The position numbers and the translations under genes were made by a program. A DNA stretch of 64,000 bases from assembly GCA_963575745.1 (NCBI GenBank), contig CAUYUJ010012113.1, positions 578,559 to 642,558 of the forward strand, in the 5' to 3' direction. The stretch comes from Prorocentrum cordatum. Taxonomy: Eukaryota > Sar > Dinophyceae > Prorocentrales > Prorocentraceae. Position 1 is the first letter of the stretch. Each line of letters opens with the position of its first letter. The notes below the pieces were generated by a model. That model did no database searches. It was not told where the DNA came from and saw only the letters and a program-made list of their open reading frames with translations. Shown piece after piece: positions 23,140 through 34,199 of this stretch.

Positions 23140-23256
23140 CTCAGCAGCGCGGGCGGCCCCGGCAGAGATGCCGCCGCCCTTCCCCGAGGTGCCCGTCGCA
23201 ATCGGCCCGCCGTCGAGCGGCCGTCGCGCGTTTGCAGCCAGCGACGGGGCACTCAT
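22570..23256 (-). pseudogene. RNase H-like start and cytosine-5 DNA methyltransferase-like domain, upstream copy
   Basis: A 228-codon frame. Residues 1-31 (SAPSLAANARRPLDGGPIAT, then GKGGGIS) resemble the segment entering an RNase H-like fold, with the expected Asp replaced. Residues 64-72 (LLGGTGGLR) fit methyltransferase motif I (S-adenosylmethionine binding). Residues 101-111 (SWPGNIERSDA) fit the following WPG...GD region. Residues 137-147 (GPPCRGVRGLN) fit motif IV with its catalytic Cys at about 22,842. Residues 183-190 (FCEEAAAM) sit where the ENV motif would be, but the motif is lost. The domain continues in another frame (RPRLHWPSCPAVETDGVAV, near 22,630). The family is inferred from motif order. 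Confidence 0.6.
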
Positions 23257-23623
23257 CGCGCACGTGACGAGCTCATCTCGAATGCGTCCGCCGAGCCCAG
23301 CCCGACTCGAATGTCAGACTCTCCTGCCGATCCACCGGCGCGCCTCGTCGAGGCAACTTCACGCCTGGCGCCTGCAAGTGAAGTTTAACGCCCAGCGAGC
23401 GCGCAGAGCCTGCATCTGAACGAGACAGGAGTCCTTCTGGTCCAAGAACCACGCCGCGCGTGCCCCGTGCTCCAGGAGCCACTCGATGGGCGGCGCGGCT
23501 CGGCCCCCAAGGCCATCGACGCCCACCCCTTAGCGCAGTGCACGCGTGGAGCGGACGACCCCCCTCCTGCGCGAGGCGGGCGCCGACGTCGTTTCGAGTG
23601 CTCGCCGCAGCGCGGCCTGGTGC

Positions 23624-24563
23624 TCAGAGAGCGCCCCCTGGGGCGCTTGCCAACTCGGATGTCTCGACGAATTCGGCATCCTCCGAGTCGTCACCGCACG
23701 TGTTCCGCTGCCTCCTCTGGGTGGCCCCCTCGCGGACAGGGAGGGGCCGGTCTCGCCGCCGTTCCAGGCTGGCAGCCATACGAGCGCTGGCAGGCATACC
23801 GTCCGCGGCGATCTGTCTGCGCACGTGCTGCGCCACTCCGACGGCCGACGACCACCCCGTCAGAGTGACTCATGCGCAGACGCGCAGATTCTCGCACTCC
23901 GTCTTGCTGACCCACCTGCGCCGAGGCTTCAGACAAGGCGAACCACCGCGACCACTGGGGCGGCCGCGCGCGCTGGTGGAACCACCCCGAGATGTCATTC
24001 CCGATAAAAGGGCCACCTCGTCGTCCATCAGCACAGCCTGGGTGCATTCCCCCAGCGGAGGCAGCTTGTCGACGTCCCCCATGACAAGTCTGCCCAGCGT
24101 GCGTCGGCGTGTGGTTAGCGATCAGGCGCCGCTGGTGGCTGCGCCCGTTGGGCGCGCCCCCGCTCTCGGCGACGCCGAAAGCGCCGTTGCCCGGGCGTTC
24201 CCCGTAGATCGCAAGGGCGCGGGCCTCCTCGATCTCCGCCAGGATGCCGCGGTCCAGCAATCGACCAGCGATGCAGTCCCACTCCTCGTCGTCGCAATGC
24301 GCCGCGGCCTGGTCAACCTTGGGTCGCCCCGCGAGCGGCAAGATGAACTGGGCCTCGTCCTGGAGAGCCTGGCGCGCCGCCTTCCTGCAGTAAGTGGCCG
24401 CCCCCAAGTCCCCGCGGCGCTCCGCGGGCGGCAGCCCTGGCACGGACTTCCAACGGAAGGCGCGCCTCTCCTCGCCTCGCACCCATGCGTCGCACTTGGG
24501 AAAATTCTGGCGCTTGAGAAGGGCCTCGATGTGCTCTCCTGCGCTGGGCAATGGCAGCGGCAA
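23624..24563 (-). pseudogene. Reverse-transcriptase-like part of the methyltransferase retroelement
   Basis: The minus-strand frame starting at 24,563 gives AGRLLDRGILAEIEEARALA, then GNGAFGVAE and RRLIANHTPTH. A second frame supplies MGDVDKLPPLGECTQAVLMD (24,082 down). The first frame resumes with GNDISGWFH and PPQWSRWFAL, and a third frame with VGVAQHVRRQIAADG (near 23,840) and CGDDSED near 23,690. This succession matches fingers and palm motifs of a divergent reverse transcriptase that I know from dinoflagellate elements. At least two frameshifts are needed to read it. Confidence 0.55.
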
Positions 24564-26430
24564 GTGCGTCCTCTCGCTCGCCTCGACCTTCGCCTCCAGG
24601 ATGGCGGGGGTCGCGGCGCGCGTCGCCTGCCTCAGCCCATCCAGCAGCCCTCCTGCGGCGTCGAGCCGCCGCTGCCCGACGACCGGCGCCGAGGCAGCTG
24701 CGGCGGCTGCGCGTGGGCTCTCAGCGCATCCGACTTCCCGCCTGGCGACGCGCCTGCTGCGGCTTGAGCCCGATCCCCCGGCGCGAGCAGCGCCGCCCCA
24801 GGCGCGGGCTGCGGCGGCGGGAACGGCGCGAAGGACGACGGCCCCGACTTCGATCCTGCCCCCCCCTTGCCCGCCGGGCCTGATTGGCGCGCCTCATCCG
24901 TCTTCGGCCTCGGCTGAGCTTTCGATTTCAGCGTCGCTGCCTGCCCCGGGCGCTGCCTCGCCCGCCTCGACGCCCTCGCCCGAGTGCCCCCCGCGCATCT
25001 TCCGCGGTGGCATTCTTTGGTTCTGGCGAGCGGGTTGGGCGTCGCTTCCAGCGGGCGCAAAATTCGCTCGGGCTGGCGGACCGCTTCGAACGGCCCCCGC
25101 CGCCGGCCTCGTCTGACGGGTCACATCGGGCGGGGCGGCCCCTCGCCCGACGCCCCCGATTCCCTGGCGGGCCTCCCCGCCCTTCTCTTAGCCTTCTCCT
25201 CGATCTCGGCGCGTTTGGCCCGCGGGGGCTTCAACTGCCCGACGAGCATCTCCTCCGATGGGGGCTGCGAGACCGATCGACAACTTGGGCGCCAGCTCGC
25301 GCTGCGACGCCAGCGCCTGGCTGCCTCTCTTCGCCTTGACCTCGCAGCTCGTAAACTGCCGCGCGCGCGCGACTGCGACCCGCGGGGGATCGCCGATGGG
25401 GCCCGGCGTCGAGCACCTCGGCGGAGGCTCGCATCCCCCGGCCCGGCCCCCCCAGCTTCTCGGGGGGATGGGCGGCGCGAGTCGCTGTCGTGAGATGCGC
25501 CGCGAGACGGGCTTCCTGCGGGATCTCAGGCAGCGCTCGATCTCCTCGATTGCCAACTGCAGAAGCTGCCCCAGATGCCGACGAGCGAATGACAGGGCCA
25601 TCGCCCGCCCGGGGGAAAGCGAGGCGAAAGCACGGCCCCTCGCTGTCTTTCTCGTCGGTGTCGCGCTCCACGCCGGCGGCGGTCGTCAGCCCCAGCCCTG
25701 GCCATGGCCTTCGATGTTCCTCTGGGCGGGTTCGCTGGGACCATCGCCTGGCGCTGCGCCGCGCGCTCGGCGAGGGCCTCGCCGACGCCCATCGCCACGG
25801 CAGCGCTGCGCGGCTCCTTCCTCGCTGCGTCGGGCCCGAGCTTCGCCCTCGGCTCCCCGAGGCGCCTCTCCAAGCCGGGCCTGCGCGCCCCCGGCGCGCC
25901 GCCGTCCGGGGGCCGCCCTCGGCGTCGTCATCGCCAGCGAAGAATGGCGCCCCGCCCGCGGGGTCACCTCCCGGTGCTTCGCCACGCTCTCCGGGGGGCG
26001 GAGTAGGGCGCCCTTCGACTGGCAGCGGCAGCATCGAGCCTGGCGCGCCCACGTCTGGCCATAGGCGATACGAATCGACGCGCACCAGCTCCCCGACTTC
26101 GCCCGGCGTCGTGACCTCACGAGTCGCCCACCGCTCCGTCGCAGAAGTGTAGGAGCCAGTCGCCCCCAGGACCTCGCAGCGCGGAGGGGCGCGCGGCAGC
26201 GCTCGCCCCTTTCACTACGTCCATGACGGCGCACTCCAACAAGCACCCGCCCTTTACCGCCGATCGTGGAAGAGCGACATCTGGCAACGACTGCGAAGTG
26301 CCTTGCGATGCATCGACACTCGCTCCTGCGTTCGAGCACGTCCCCGTCATGCACGCCCGAGAGTGGCGCATACCACTTCCTGGTTGCTCGCCATCCACGG
26401 CTCTGGGCGGCGCACTCGGGCCGCACCCGA
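24560..26430 (-). pseudogene. N-terminal (gag-like) part of the methyltransferase retroelement
   Basis: Minus-strand fragments are Ala/Pro/Arg-rich with short better-conserved patches such as PGEVGELVRVDSYRLW near 26,080 and the KGGAGSKSGPSSFAPFPP region near 24,840. It lies directly upstream of the reverse-transcriptase-like part. Assignment as the gag or N-terminal part is by position only. Confidence 0.35.
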
Positions 26431-27125
26431 GCCTATGCCGTAGCTACCGCCTTGCCGACAGGCTTGGGCCGCGGGGGAAGCTCTTCGTCGCCAGCGCCAC
26501 CGACCACCTCACCCTCAGCGGGCCTGGGCTTGCCACGAGCCTTCGTGTTTTTTTTGGGAGGTGGTTCGCCGCTCGCGCCGCCAGCAGCCGCCAGCCGCAT
26601 CAGCATGAGGCCGTTGGGCGGCCCCTGTGAACCAGAAGGCGAAACGAAGCAGGGCGGCCCATCTTCACGGTCATTCCGCTTCACGTGACGCAGCGTTGGA
26701 ACCCGCTCTACGAGCGCGGCGTTGTGCGAGGCGGTGCGGTTTCCAAGACTTCCCCTTCAGCCACGCCCGCCGCGGCCTCTGGGATACTCCCTCTGGCCGC
26801 CTCGCTCGTGTCGCCTCCGCCCCGCGGGCGGTTTCCTCCTGCCCCCGGGCGGATGGGCGGCTTGCCCTGCCCCCTGCCCGCTGGCGACCACCACCCCGAA
26901 GGGCGGGCCCCTGGAATCCGGGGTCTTGCGAGGCGACGCGCCCCTTTGCAGCACAGCAACCGACCCCTCGGCAGAGGGGTATGGCCCGCCGCGCGCAAGG
27001 ATGCTGGGGGGCGCGTCGCTCCAGCCGTGTTGGGTCGTGATCCCCGGCAGTTGCGGAAGAAGCCGTCGCACTCCCTCTCACTTTCCCCGCCATGCGCCCG
27101 TGCAGTAATATAACTGCAAGAGCAA
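26430..27125. other. GC-rich sequence, no gene recognised
   Basis: Long frames on both strands have shadow composition. A Lys/Pro-rich minus frame at 26,433-26,684 could be an upstream part of the retroelement, but nothing proves it. Confidence 0.35.
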
Positions 27126-27127
27126 AC

Positions 27128-27211
<84 letters not shown>

Positions 27212-27212
27212 C
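27128..27212. repeat. ATC trinucleotide microsatellite
   Basis: About 28 uninterrupted ATC units; poly-Asp, poly-Ser and poly-Met ORFs are its translations. Confidence 0.97.
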
Positions 27213-27214
27213 CC

Positions 27215-28120
27215 TGCCTAGACATGCGTCTGTCCGTGATCCCCAAAGCTGGGGGCCGTACTCGCACCCTGGAAATGGCCAGTCACCAAGCATGACCATT
27301 CCCCAAACACGATCACTGCTGACTCGTTCCCTGGGGACCGCTATCTCATCCAAGGCCGTTCTCTGATAAGGCCCCAGGACCCAGAAACAGCCACCAAGGG
27401 CCGAAAATGGCCCAACGGTTTCGGCACGAGTTGGCCTGTAGGGCCTTCATACTCGCCCACTACTGGTGTGCGCTTTGGCCAGACGTTGGAGGCGAATGAG
27501 GCCGAAACGACGAGAAGCCTCGAACGTTTAGAAACAAAACCTCGATGCGACTGAGTAGGAGGAGATGGGGTACCTTCCTCTCCTCCCCAACCGAAGGGTA
27601 ACGATAGGGGGAGCAGTTCATGGGGGGACCATCGAGATTCGGTGATACATCGCAAGCAAATGGGCGATACGCCCCCGATAACGAAACCGTGCGTTCCTGG
27701 ACGGGATGGTCTATCGGGGCCGTGAAGCCATCGCGATACCATGAGGAACGTTGAGGAACGATCGGGCTTTTCAGACCACGGCGAGCCTCGGCTTCGAATA
27801 AGTTCTCCTACCCAATCCAATGAACGGCCCAGAAACCAGGTTTAGGTCGGGAATGTCAGGCGGCTGTTGGAAGAAACTAAAAATGATGAAACAATACAAA
27901 AAATAGTTGTAATAGAACGAAAAACCGTCACCTGACTAATTGTTTCAGTGTTATTGAATATCCCCCCTGCGGAAGGTAATGCCCGACTTAGAAACAGACC
28001 CCTCATGATCCCGAAATGGTCCTGATTTCAACGTCTCGATTGTTTCGGCGATGGGCAATTGGCATCCCCCCTTGAGCCTGTCACCCCCCCCTGGCGCTGC
28101 CAGTCCAAGGGTGGGAGAGA
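27215..28120. other. No gene recognised; expected site of a last carrier exon
   Basis: Lower-GC sequence. The C-terminal exon of the mitochondrial carrier should lie downstream of 28,126 on the minus strand, but I could not find its usual Arg-Leu-Gly-Pro motif here. Confidence 0.4.
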
Positions 28121-28125
28121 GGGAC

Positions 28126-28528
28126 GAGCCTCAGGTAGCTGGCCAGCGTGCCCTTGAAGAGGCCCGCGGGGCCCTCCGAGCGCAGCGTCTTCGCGGCGCA
28201 GTCCACGGGCCCGGAGTACAGCTCCCCAGCGCCCTGCTCCCCGACCCTCTGGTTCATCAGACGCACGGCCACGATGTCAAACGGCTGCATGGCCAGGGTC
28301 ACGGCGATGCCCGCCAGCATCGCGGCGCCGAAGTGCGTGGGCACGCCGTCGGGAGCGCCCGTCAAGCGCGCGATGAGCAGCTTGCACTCGTCGTATGTCG
28401 CGAGCTGCACCGAGCTGGCGGCCATGACGCGCGGCACGAACGCCGACGTGCCGCGCCAGTAGCCGCGCGGGCCGTCCTTGCGCCCGATGTCGGCGAACGC
28501 GCCCCGGATGGTCGGGGTTTCGTGCCGG
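28126..28528 (-). CDS. Carrier exon 5
   Basis: 134 codons: TIRGAFADIGRKDGPRGYWRG-type loop and helix 4, a linker, helix 5 (HFGAAMLAGIAVTLAMQPF), the third signature, and the loop ending FKGTLASYLRL. A GT follows; the frame beyond it loses family similarity, so an exon 6 is expected. Confidence 0.8.
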
Positions 28529-31500
28529 CTCGGAGGGCGGCAGGCCGTATGATTACACCTGTGCCGACCCTGGCCGGGCCAATCCTGGGACCAAGATCGA
28601 TACGCAGAATGAGCCGTCCTTAGGTGCACCGATCCTGGGCCCGGGAGGGGGCCGAACTCTATACACCGACGCCTCTGCCCCGCACGGGAATTCGCACAGG
28701 CAAGCAGATCCTGGTGCAATTATACGGGATCCTGGAGTATACATGTTTCGTTGTTTCCTTGGGGCGCAAAAGAGGTATACACCACACCACCCCGACGTCG
28801 TCCCCGACCCTCAAAATACTGGCAATGTATGTGTTCCAGCTTCCGACCCAGGGTCTGCCCGGCCATGATAAGCACAAGTGTAGCCAGCGCCCTCCGACTG
28901 GTGGCGGACATCCTCGCTCCCCGCCGCCTGGAACCGCGTCTTCAGCAGGAAGAACGGATTGGACACCAGGCCGGCGACGGCGCCCGAGCAGCCCGCCAGG
29001 GCCAGCAAGGAAGGCATGCTTGACTCGCCCGGCCTCACGCCCAACGCGCTCTTCACAGGGGGCCAAGAAGACAGCACACTCTCAGCTTTCAGGTATGGCT
29101 TTTTCATGGCTCCGGTCAGCGTGGCAAATGGCTGCGGCTCCAGCTGCTCGTGACCCCGCTGCTGCCTGTGCTGCCTGCCCTCCCCCCTTCCCCCAGCACC
29201 CCTCGCCGTCTACCCCCGCTCACAGGAGCCCCTGAACAGTCAGATTCGGTCAAACTTCCAGGGGTCCGCGCGGATTTCCGTGGTCGACGCCAGACCCCGC
29301 CGTCCCCACAACCAGTCCCTCCCTGTTGCCCGGAGCGCGCTGGAGGCGGCTGCACAGGATGGCAGGGGAGGAGGGTCTAGCGCCGACCCCCAAATCCACA
29401 CGTACATCCAGGTAAGATACGCCGCCGGGGTCCATCCTGGCCAGTTTCTCGAGCTGCGCCCAGCCGTCCGTGGCCAGCTGAAGGCCCCCCGCCGAATCAA
29501 AAGCTTCCGGTTGGCGTTGGAAAGATAGCGCGCGTCATCGATCTCCTGCAAGGGCGCTATCCCTGTGAGGCGATCCCCCGAAGAGTGCCCCTCGTGTGCG
29601 CGCTATCCCCCTGCCAAGGCCTCTGTGCACGCTATCCCCAAGGTGGGGGACAGCGTCGAAAAGCAGGCCGGGGGCACCACATCGCACGCGATCTTTCCAG
29701 AACCACCCGTACGTCTTGAGGGGCAGATGATAGAGGGGGATAAGCAGAGCATAAGGGGCGGGAAACACCGACCTGAAATCGGCGATACATCGCCGATAGA
29801 TCGGCGATCGGCCCCCGATAGTGAATCCGCACGTTCCTGGGCAGGTTGGGGCTATCGGGCACCTATCGGCGATCCATGGGCGATTGGGGGTCCATGCATT
29901 CCCCCCCTATCCCGCTCCCCCCCTATCGTTACCCCTGACGTCTATATTCCCGTCGACGCCATTCTAAGGGCCAGCAACTCGTCCCGAGCAGGCAGTGGCC
30001 GCCAGAGGCCAAAGAAGTGGCGGCAGAACGGCCGCCTCGAGCAAGCCCGAGGCACCGAGGGACGCCCGTGACTCCCGACGATGATCTCGATGATGATATG
30101 GGATGATGATACAGTCAACGCGTATAGCAAGGATGTGCGATAAGGATGCAAGGGCCTCGGAAGGCCGTCTCGAAGCTTTTAGAGCGGGGCGCGGCCAACG
30201 AAAGTGGCCAAGGATGGACCGAGGAGGGAAGGATGCAAGGATTCCCTCTGCGAATGTTGCCCATCCTTACCATGCGGGCTGACTGTAAGTGGTGGTGGTG
30301 ATGGTGGTGGTGGAGGAGAACATGGTGCTGCTACTGATGATGGTGGTAATGATTTGGTGGTGGTGGTAGTGATGACGTTGACGCTGACCATTACGAGGGT
30401 AAACGTTTTCGTATTCGGCGTCTGACATTGGGCGGAAAGGGGGGGATGGATATTGTCTGGCTCTGGACCTCAGCTTGGGGCGACTGTTTGCAACAGTGCG
30501 CCCGATGGGGAAGACTCCACCTGCTTGAAAGAGGCGCCAGAATCACCCAAACTCTACTCCATTGGGGGGAAGGGGTGCGAGGGCCCGTGCCGATCGGCAA
30601 AACAAGTAATATGAAAACGATCGCATGACGATGGGCGTCCCGGCTCCCTGCTTGAGGAGGTCGTAACATCCGAAGCGGCAGCCCACATTGCTAAACTGCA
30701 GCAGCCACGCCGCGCAGAGCCCGCGCTGCAGCCCGCGGGGGCCCTCCGTCGTGCCTGCATGGGGAGGGCGGAGGGGGGGAGGGGGAAAGGTTGGGGAGGG
30801 AAACGAGCTACGCGCGTTCGCGCCAGATCTGACATCCTGCCCCTCCCACCCATTCCTTCCAATATCACTGATTGAATCTCTGTCCGCCAGCGCGTGTGAC
30901 AGCAGATCTGGAACTGCAGAAAGGGCCCCATCGTGTGATGCGAACAGGCGGGTGCGTACACTAGAGGGCGATTTGGCGGAAGAGAAGGAGGATGAGGAGG
31001 AGGAAGAGGAAGATAAAGAGGAAGGGGAGAAGGAGGAGGAGAGAGGACGAGGAGGAACAGCAGCAGCAGGAGCAGGAGTGTGAGAAGCAAGAGGAGCAGG
31101 ATGACCATGTGAAGGCGGCGGAGGGGAAAACAGCGTGGCGACATTGATGAAGAACCACTCGGGTCCTGAAAAATGGCCCGTGCTGGGACCAGAGCGCAAG
31201 TCTACACGACAGGAGCAAAGCGCCGATCCAAAAATGTGCAGCGCTGCAGCGGAAGAAAGGCATTGAAGCACCAGACGCGCGGAAGCGAGGCCATCGCTTC
31301 AATGAGGGCACTATTTCACAACAACAAAACGAATAACTTCGCATGGTATAGCACCAAAGCAATAACGTGACCAAAACAATACTTGTTGGTCTGCGGCCGC
31401 GCGAAGCAGGTCGAAAGCCGTCCGAACACTAGTCGGACCGCGACTAGGCAGCAAGAGAAGAGAGACAAGCGAAGCAAGCGCGCGGGCAACTCGAAGAGCC

Positions 31501-34187
31501 AGAAACGTCGTCACGAAACTCCCAACCCGGTGGCGTGGAGATCCCAGTGGCGACCAGCAAGTCCTTGCAACCAAAATGGCGCGGCGGCGCGACCATAAAC
31601 ACGCAGAGGTCTATCATTCGGCGTGAGTCGGCACACAGCACCGTCAGAGACGAGCAAGACCGACAGGCACACCCGGACGGCGTCCGTGCCGTAGGCGACA
31701 CAACTGCATCGTGCCAGCGCAAGAGTGAAGAAAGGCAACCTCGTCACAGATGACCAAGACAATACGCGGAGAGGGCCGAATCATGTCCACACAGGGTCAA
31801 TGGAGAGAGGAATATGGTATCCAGAATATGCAATTGTAAAGGAAGAGGAAGGAAGGACAGAAAGAAGGAAGGGAGGAGGGAACGAAGAGGGGGGAGGAAG
31901 AAGAGGAGAAGAGGAGACGGGGAGGAGGAGAGAAAGTGAGGGAGGGAGGGAGGATCGAGGCTCGAGGTTTCAGGGAAGAGGGAGGCATGGAGGGGCCACG
32001 AGCTCGAGGAGAGGCGCGCCTATCCTCCAGAGCGCCTGCGCGACGCCGCGGTACGCGGCGCCGCCCGGGCCCGCGCCCCGCTCGGCCAGCTCGCCCTGGA
32101 CTCGACTCGGGGGGAGGGGGGGAAACTCCAATTCCTACTCCACCTACTACTCCTCCTCCTCCAATTCCTCCAATTCCTCCTCCTCCTCCTCCTCCTCCTC
32201 CTCCTCCTACTTATCTTCCTCCCCCTCCTGGCCAAGCCCATCCCAGGCCCAGGACCAGTGCGTGCCTGCGCGTGCGCATGCCCACGGTTCGGCAGAGGCG
32301 GCGAGAAGCACGAAGTGCAGTCAACTCGTATAAGCAGGCCGGGGGCACCACATCGCACGCGATCTTTCCAGAACCACCCGTACGTCTTGAGGGGCAGATG
32401 ATAGAGGGGGATAAGCAGAGCATAAGGGGCGGGAAACACCGACCTGAAATCGGCGATACATCGCCGATAGATCGGCGATCGGCCCCCGATAGTGAATCCG
32501 CACGTTCCTGGGCTGGTTGGGGCTATCGGGCACCTATCGGCGATCCATGGGCGATTGGGGGTCCATGCATTCCCCCCCTATCCCGCTCCCCCCCTATCGT
32601 TACCCCTGACGTCTATATTCTCGTCGACGCCATTCTAAGGGCCAGCAACTCGTCCCGAGCAGGCAGTGGCCGCCAGAGGCCAAAGAAGTGGCGGCAGAAC
32701 GGCCGCCTCGAGCAAGCCTGAGGCACCGAGGGACGCCCGTGACTCCCGACGATGATCTCGATGATGATATGGGATGATGATACAGTCAACGCGTATAGCA
32801 AGGATGTGCGATAAGGATGCAAGGGCCTCGGAAGGCCGTCTCGAAGCTTTTCGAGCGGGGCGCGGCCAACGAAAGTGGCCAAGGATGGACCGAGGAGGGA
32901 AGGATGCAAGGATTCCCTCTGCGAAGGTTGCCCATCCTTACCATGCGGGCTGACTGTACGAGAGAACGTTGAAAGCAGACTGGGAGTCCACTCGGCCCCT
33001 GAAGGGCAGGAGGGGGAACCATGCGATTACCGAAAAGGGTGGCACGTAAAGTATATTGGAACCTCGGAATCCAGAAATGCCTCCCTTCAACGAGCGATGG
33101 GCATTTGAATCTGAACAAAATCAACAACTGCATAACACACAAACTTTTGGAGGTCCGCGAGGCTTTCTTGAGTTGGCGCTAGACCCCTCCGTTGGCGCGC
33201 GTAGCACGCTACGGGAGCCCCTCTGAGTACTTCTGCACATGTACTTGCTTGGTATTCGAAGGTATCGGGACCTTGGTCTCCTGAAGCAACTTTCAGGACC
33301 AGGGACCGGCAAAAGAACGACGAGGGATAACGGACATAGGGAGGGTGTCAGAAGGTCCGGGACCTGGGGGACTGGAACATACTCGAGTTGTCGGTGTGGG
33401 TGCGCCCTTCGGGCTTGGCGAGGGAGGCATGTAAACCGATCCAGGGCCCAGGATCGGCCCAGACAGGGCCAGTGAGGTGGTCCATACCCAAGACATGCAG
33501 CGCTTCGATGTGCTCGACGCGTGGGCCCCAAGGCGGCTCGATCTCTTCCACCAGGGCCAGCTCTTCACAGTCCTGTGGCTCGAGACCAATCACAATATGC
33601 CCAGAACGGCAGCAGACCAGCCCCCTCGATTTGTTCGAAGCGCCGGATGTCTAAGATTTCATAAATGGAGGAAGGGTCTGATATGAGGGAGTCATTGTAA
33701 CAACTGCTCTGAACGGCTGACAGAGGTCTCGGCAGAAGGTCCAGAGGGGGCCCCCGACGGGGGGCGTCTGAAGAGGCTCGTCTGGGAGGGTTGTGACTCC
33801 ATCCTTTCCAAATAGTTGGTACCCCTGATCTGCAACGCCGACCCTGAGAGCCGACGTCGCTAAAAAATATGCCATTGTGACAAATCATGGCTGGAGCACT
33901 CGGCCCCATTTTTCTGCGGCACTTCTCGAGGCGGATCGATGTGTGAAGGTCCGAGAGTTTTGGTTTATGGTGCTGTCTCTTTTTCGAGGTCCAGAGGCCT
34001 CGAAGCTGGACAAAAACGCCTGGCGTGCAAAAGCTGATGCCCGTTTGTGACTCCAAACCTGGAGCTGCAACCGGGTCTTGACAACATCCACCGGGTTGAT
34101 CAATGTGATCGCGGCGCAGGCGGAGGCGCCGGCCAGCACAAACTCGGCACCCTTGCTCCGCGGTGGCGCTGGGGGCGCCGTCGCCAT
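28126..34187 (-). CDS. Mitochondrial carrier (SLC25 family), oxaloacetate carrier / SLC25A34-35-like, 5 exons, 3' end missing
   Basis: Inner mitochondrial membrane solute carrier. Five minus-strand exons join in frame to 852 nt (284 codons): 34,187-34,059, 32,095-32,020, 30,754-30,640, 29,048-28,920 and 28,528-28,126. The three family repeats each carry their signature: NPVDVVKTRLQ, NPFFLLKTRFQ and QPFDIVAVRLMNQ. The FF in repeat 2 and RLMNQ in repeat 3 resemble the yeast OAC1 and animal SLC25A34/35 branch. Second-helix entries of the form DGPRGYWRG and EGPRGLQRG are also present. The start ATG at 34,187 opens a short N-terminus typical of the family. Family members are usually about 300 residues, so some 20-30 C-terminal residues (helix 6) are missing from the model. 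Donors appear to be GT, GC, GA and GA. Boundaries of exons 3-5 are the least certain, but the frame closes at every junction. The substrate is inferred. Confidence 0.8.
28920..29048 (-). CDS. Carrier exon 4
   Basis: Helix 3 (LLALAGCSGAVAGLVSN) and the second signature PFFLLKTRFQ. The acceptor AAGAG and the GA donor (GCGGG|GAGC) are inferred from frame. Confidence 0.75.
29661..30287 (+). repeat. 627-bp repeat in carrier intron 3
   Basis: Same length as 32,332-32,958 with five substitutions noticed (about 99% identity). Begins AAGCAGGCCGGGGGCACCAC and ends CATGCGGGCTGACTGTA. No clear target-site duplication or terminal inverted repeat; contains several CTATCGGCGAT words. Confidence 0.95.
30640..30754 (-). 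CDS. Carrier exon 3
   Basis: EGPRGLQRGLCAAWLLQF, then RFGCYDLLKQ, the end of repeat 1 with helix 2. Preceded by ATGCAG. The likely donor is GA (GCCGG|GACG), chosen because it keeps frame. Confidence 0.75.
32020..32095 (-). CDS. Carrier exon 2
   Basis: 76 nt; GELAERGAG, then AAYRGVAQALWRI, the matrix loop between helices 1 and 2. Preceded by TCCAG and followed by a GC donor (ATAG|GCGCG). Too short to appear as an ORF of its own; found by searching for the missing loop. Confidence 0.8.
32145..32230. repeat. CTC microsatellite in carrier intron 1
   Basis: CTCCTC run with AATTC variants directly upstream of exon 2 on the minus strand, where its complement gives a GAG-rich tract. Similar purine tracts lie in intron 2 (30,970-31,090 and 31,840-31,950). 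Confidence 0.85.
32332..32958 (+). repeat. 627-bp repeat outside exon 2 (carrier intron 1)
   Basis: Second copy in the same orientation, 2,671 bp downstream of the first. Confidence 0.95.
34059..34187 (-). CDS. Carrier exon 1
   Basis: 43 codons from the ATG; residues 14-43 hold transmembrane helix 1 and the first signature, PVDVVKTR. Ends CTCCAG followed by a GT donor, on a codon boundary. Confidence 0.85.
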
Positions 34188-34199
34188 CACGCAGAGAAG

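Larger units (their letters stand above)
20690..26430 (-). mobile_element. Decayed retroelement with a cytosine methyltransferase-like domain
   Basis: Reading the minus strand from 26.4 to 20.7 kb, fragments in shifting frames occur in the order: low-complexity N-terminal part, reverse-transcriptase-like part, RNase H-like start, cytosine-5 DNA methyltransferase-like part. I know this order from dinoflagellate retroelement proteins, and capture of DNA methyltransferases by retrotransposons has been reported in that group. Every segment carries frameshifts or stops, so the copy is dead. A 1,055-bp segment is tandemly duplicated, and repeat R1 interrupts the methyltransferase part in each copy. 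Boundaries are approximate and no terminal repeats were found. Confidence 0.6.

Noticed and set aside
23460-24767. 435-codon plus-strand ORF
   Set aside because: Lies antisense to the RT-like frames that carry recognisable motifs; shadow ORF.
26671-27353. Poly-Asp and poly-Met ORFs
   Set aside because: They translate the ATC microsatellite at 27,128-27,212.
27399-27423. Leader-like AAAATGGC core
   Set aside because: Needs several insertions to align; not convincing.
31573-31594. Third spliced-leader-like sequence (minus strand) in carrier intron 2
   Set aside because: Ten core bases match exactly, but the flanks need indels; could be chance.
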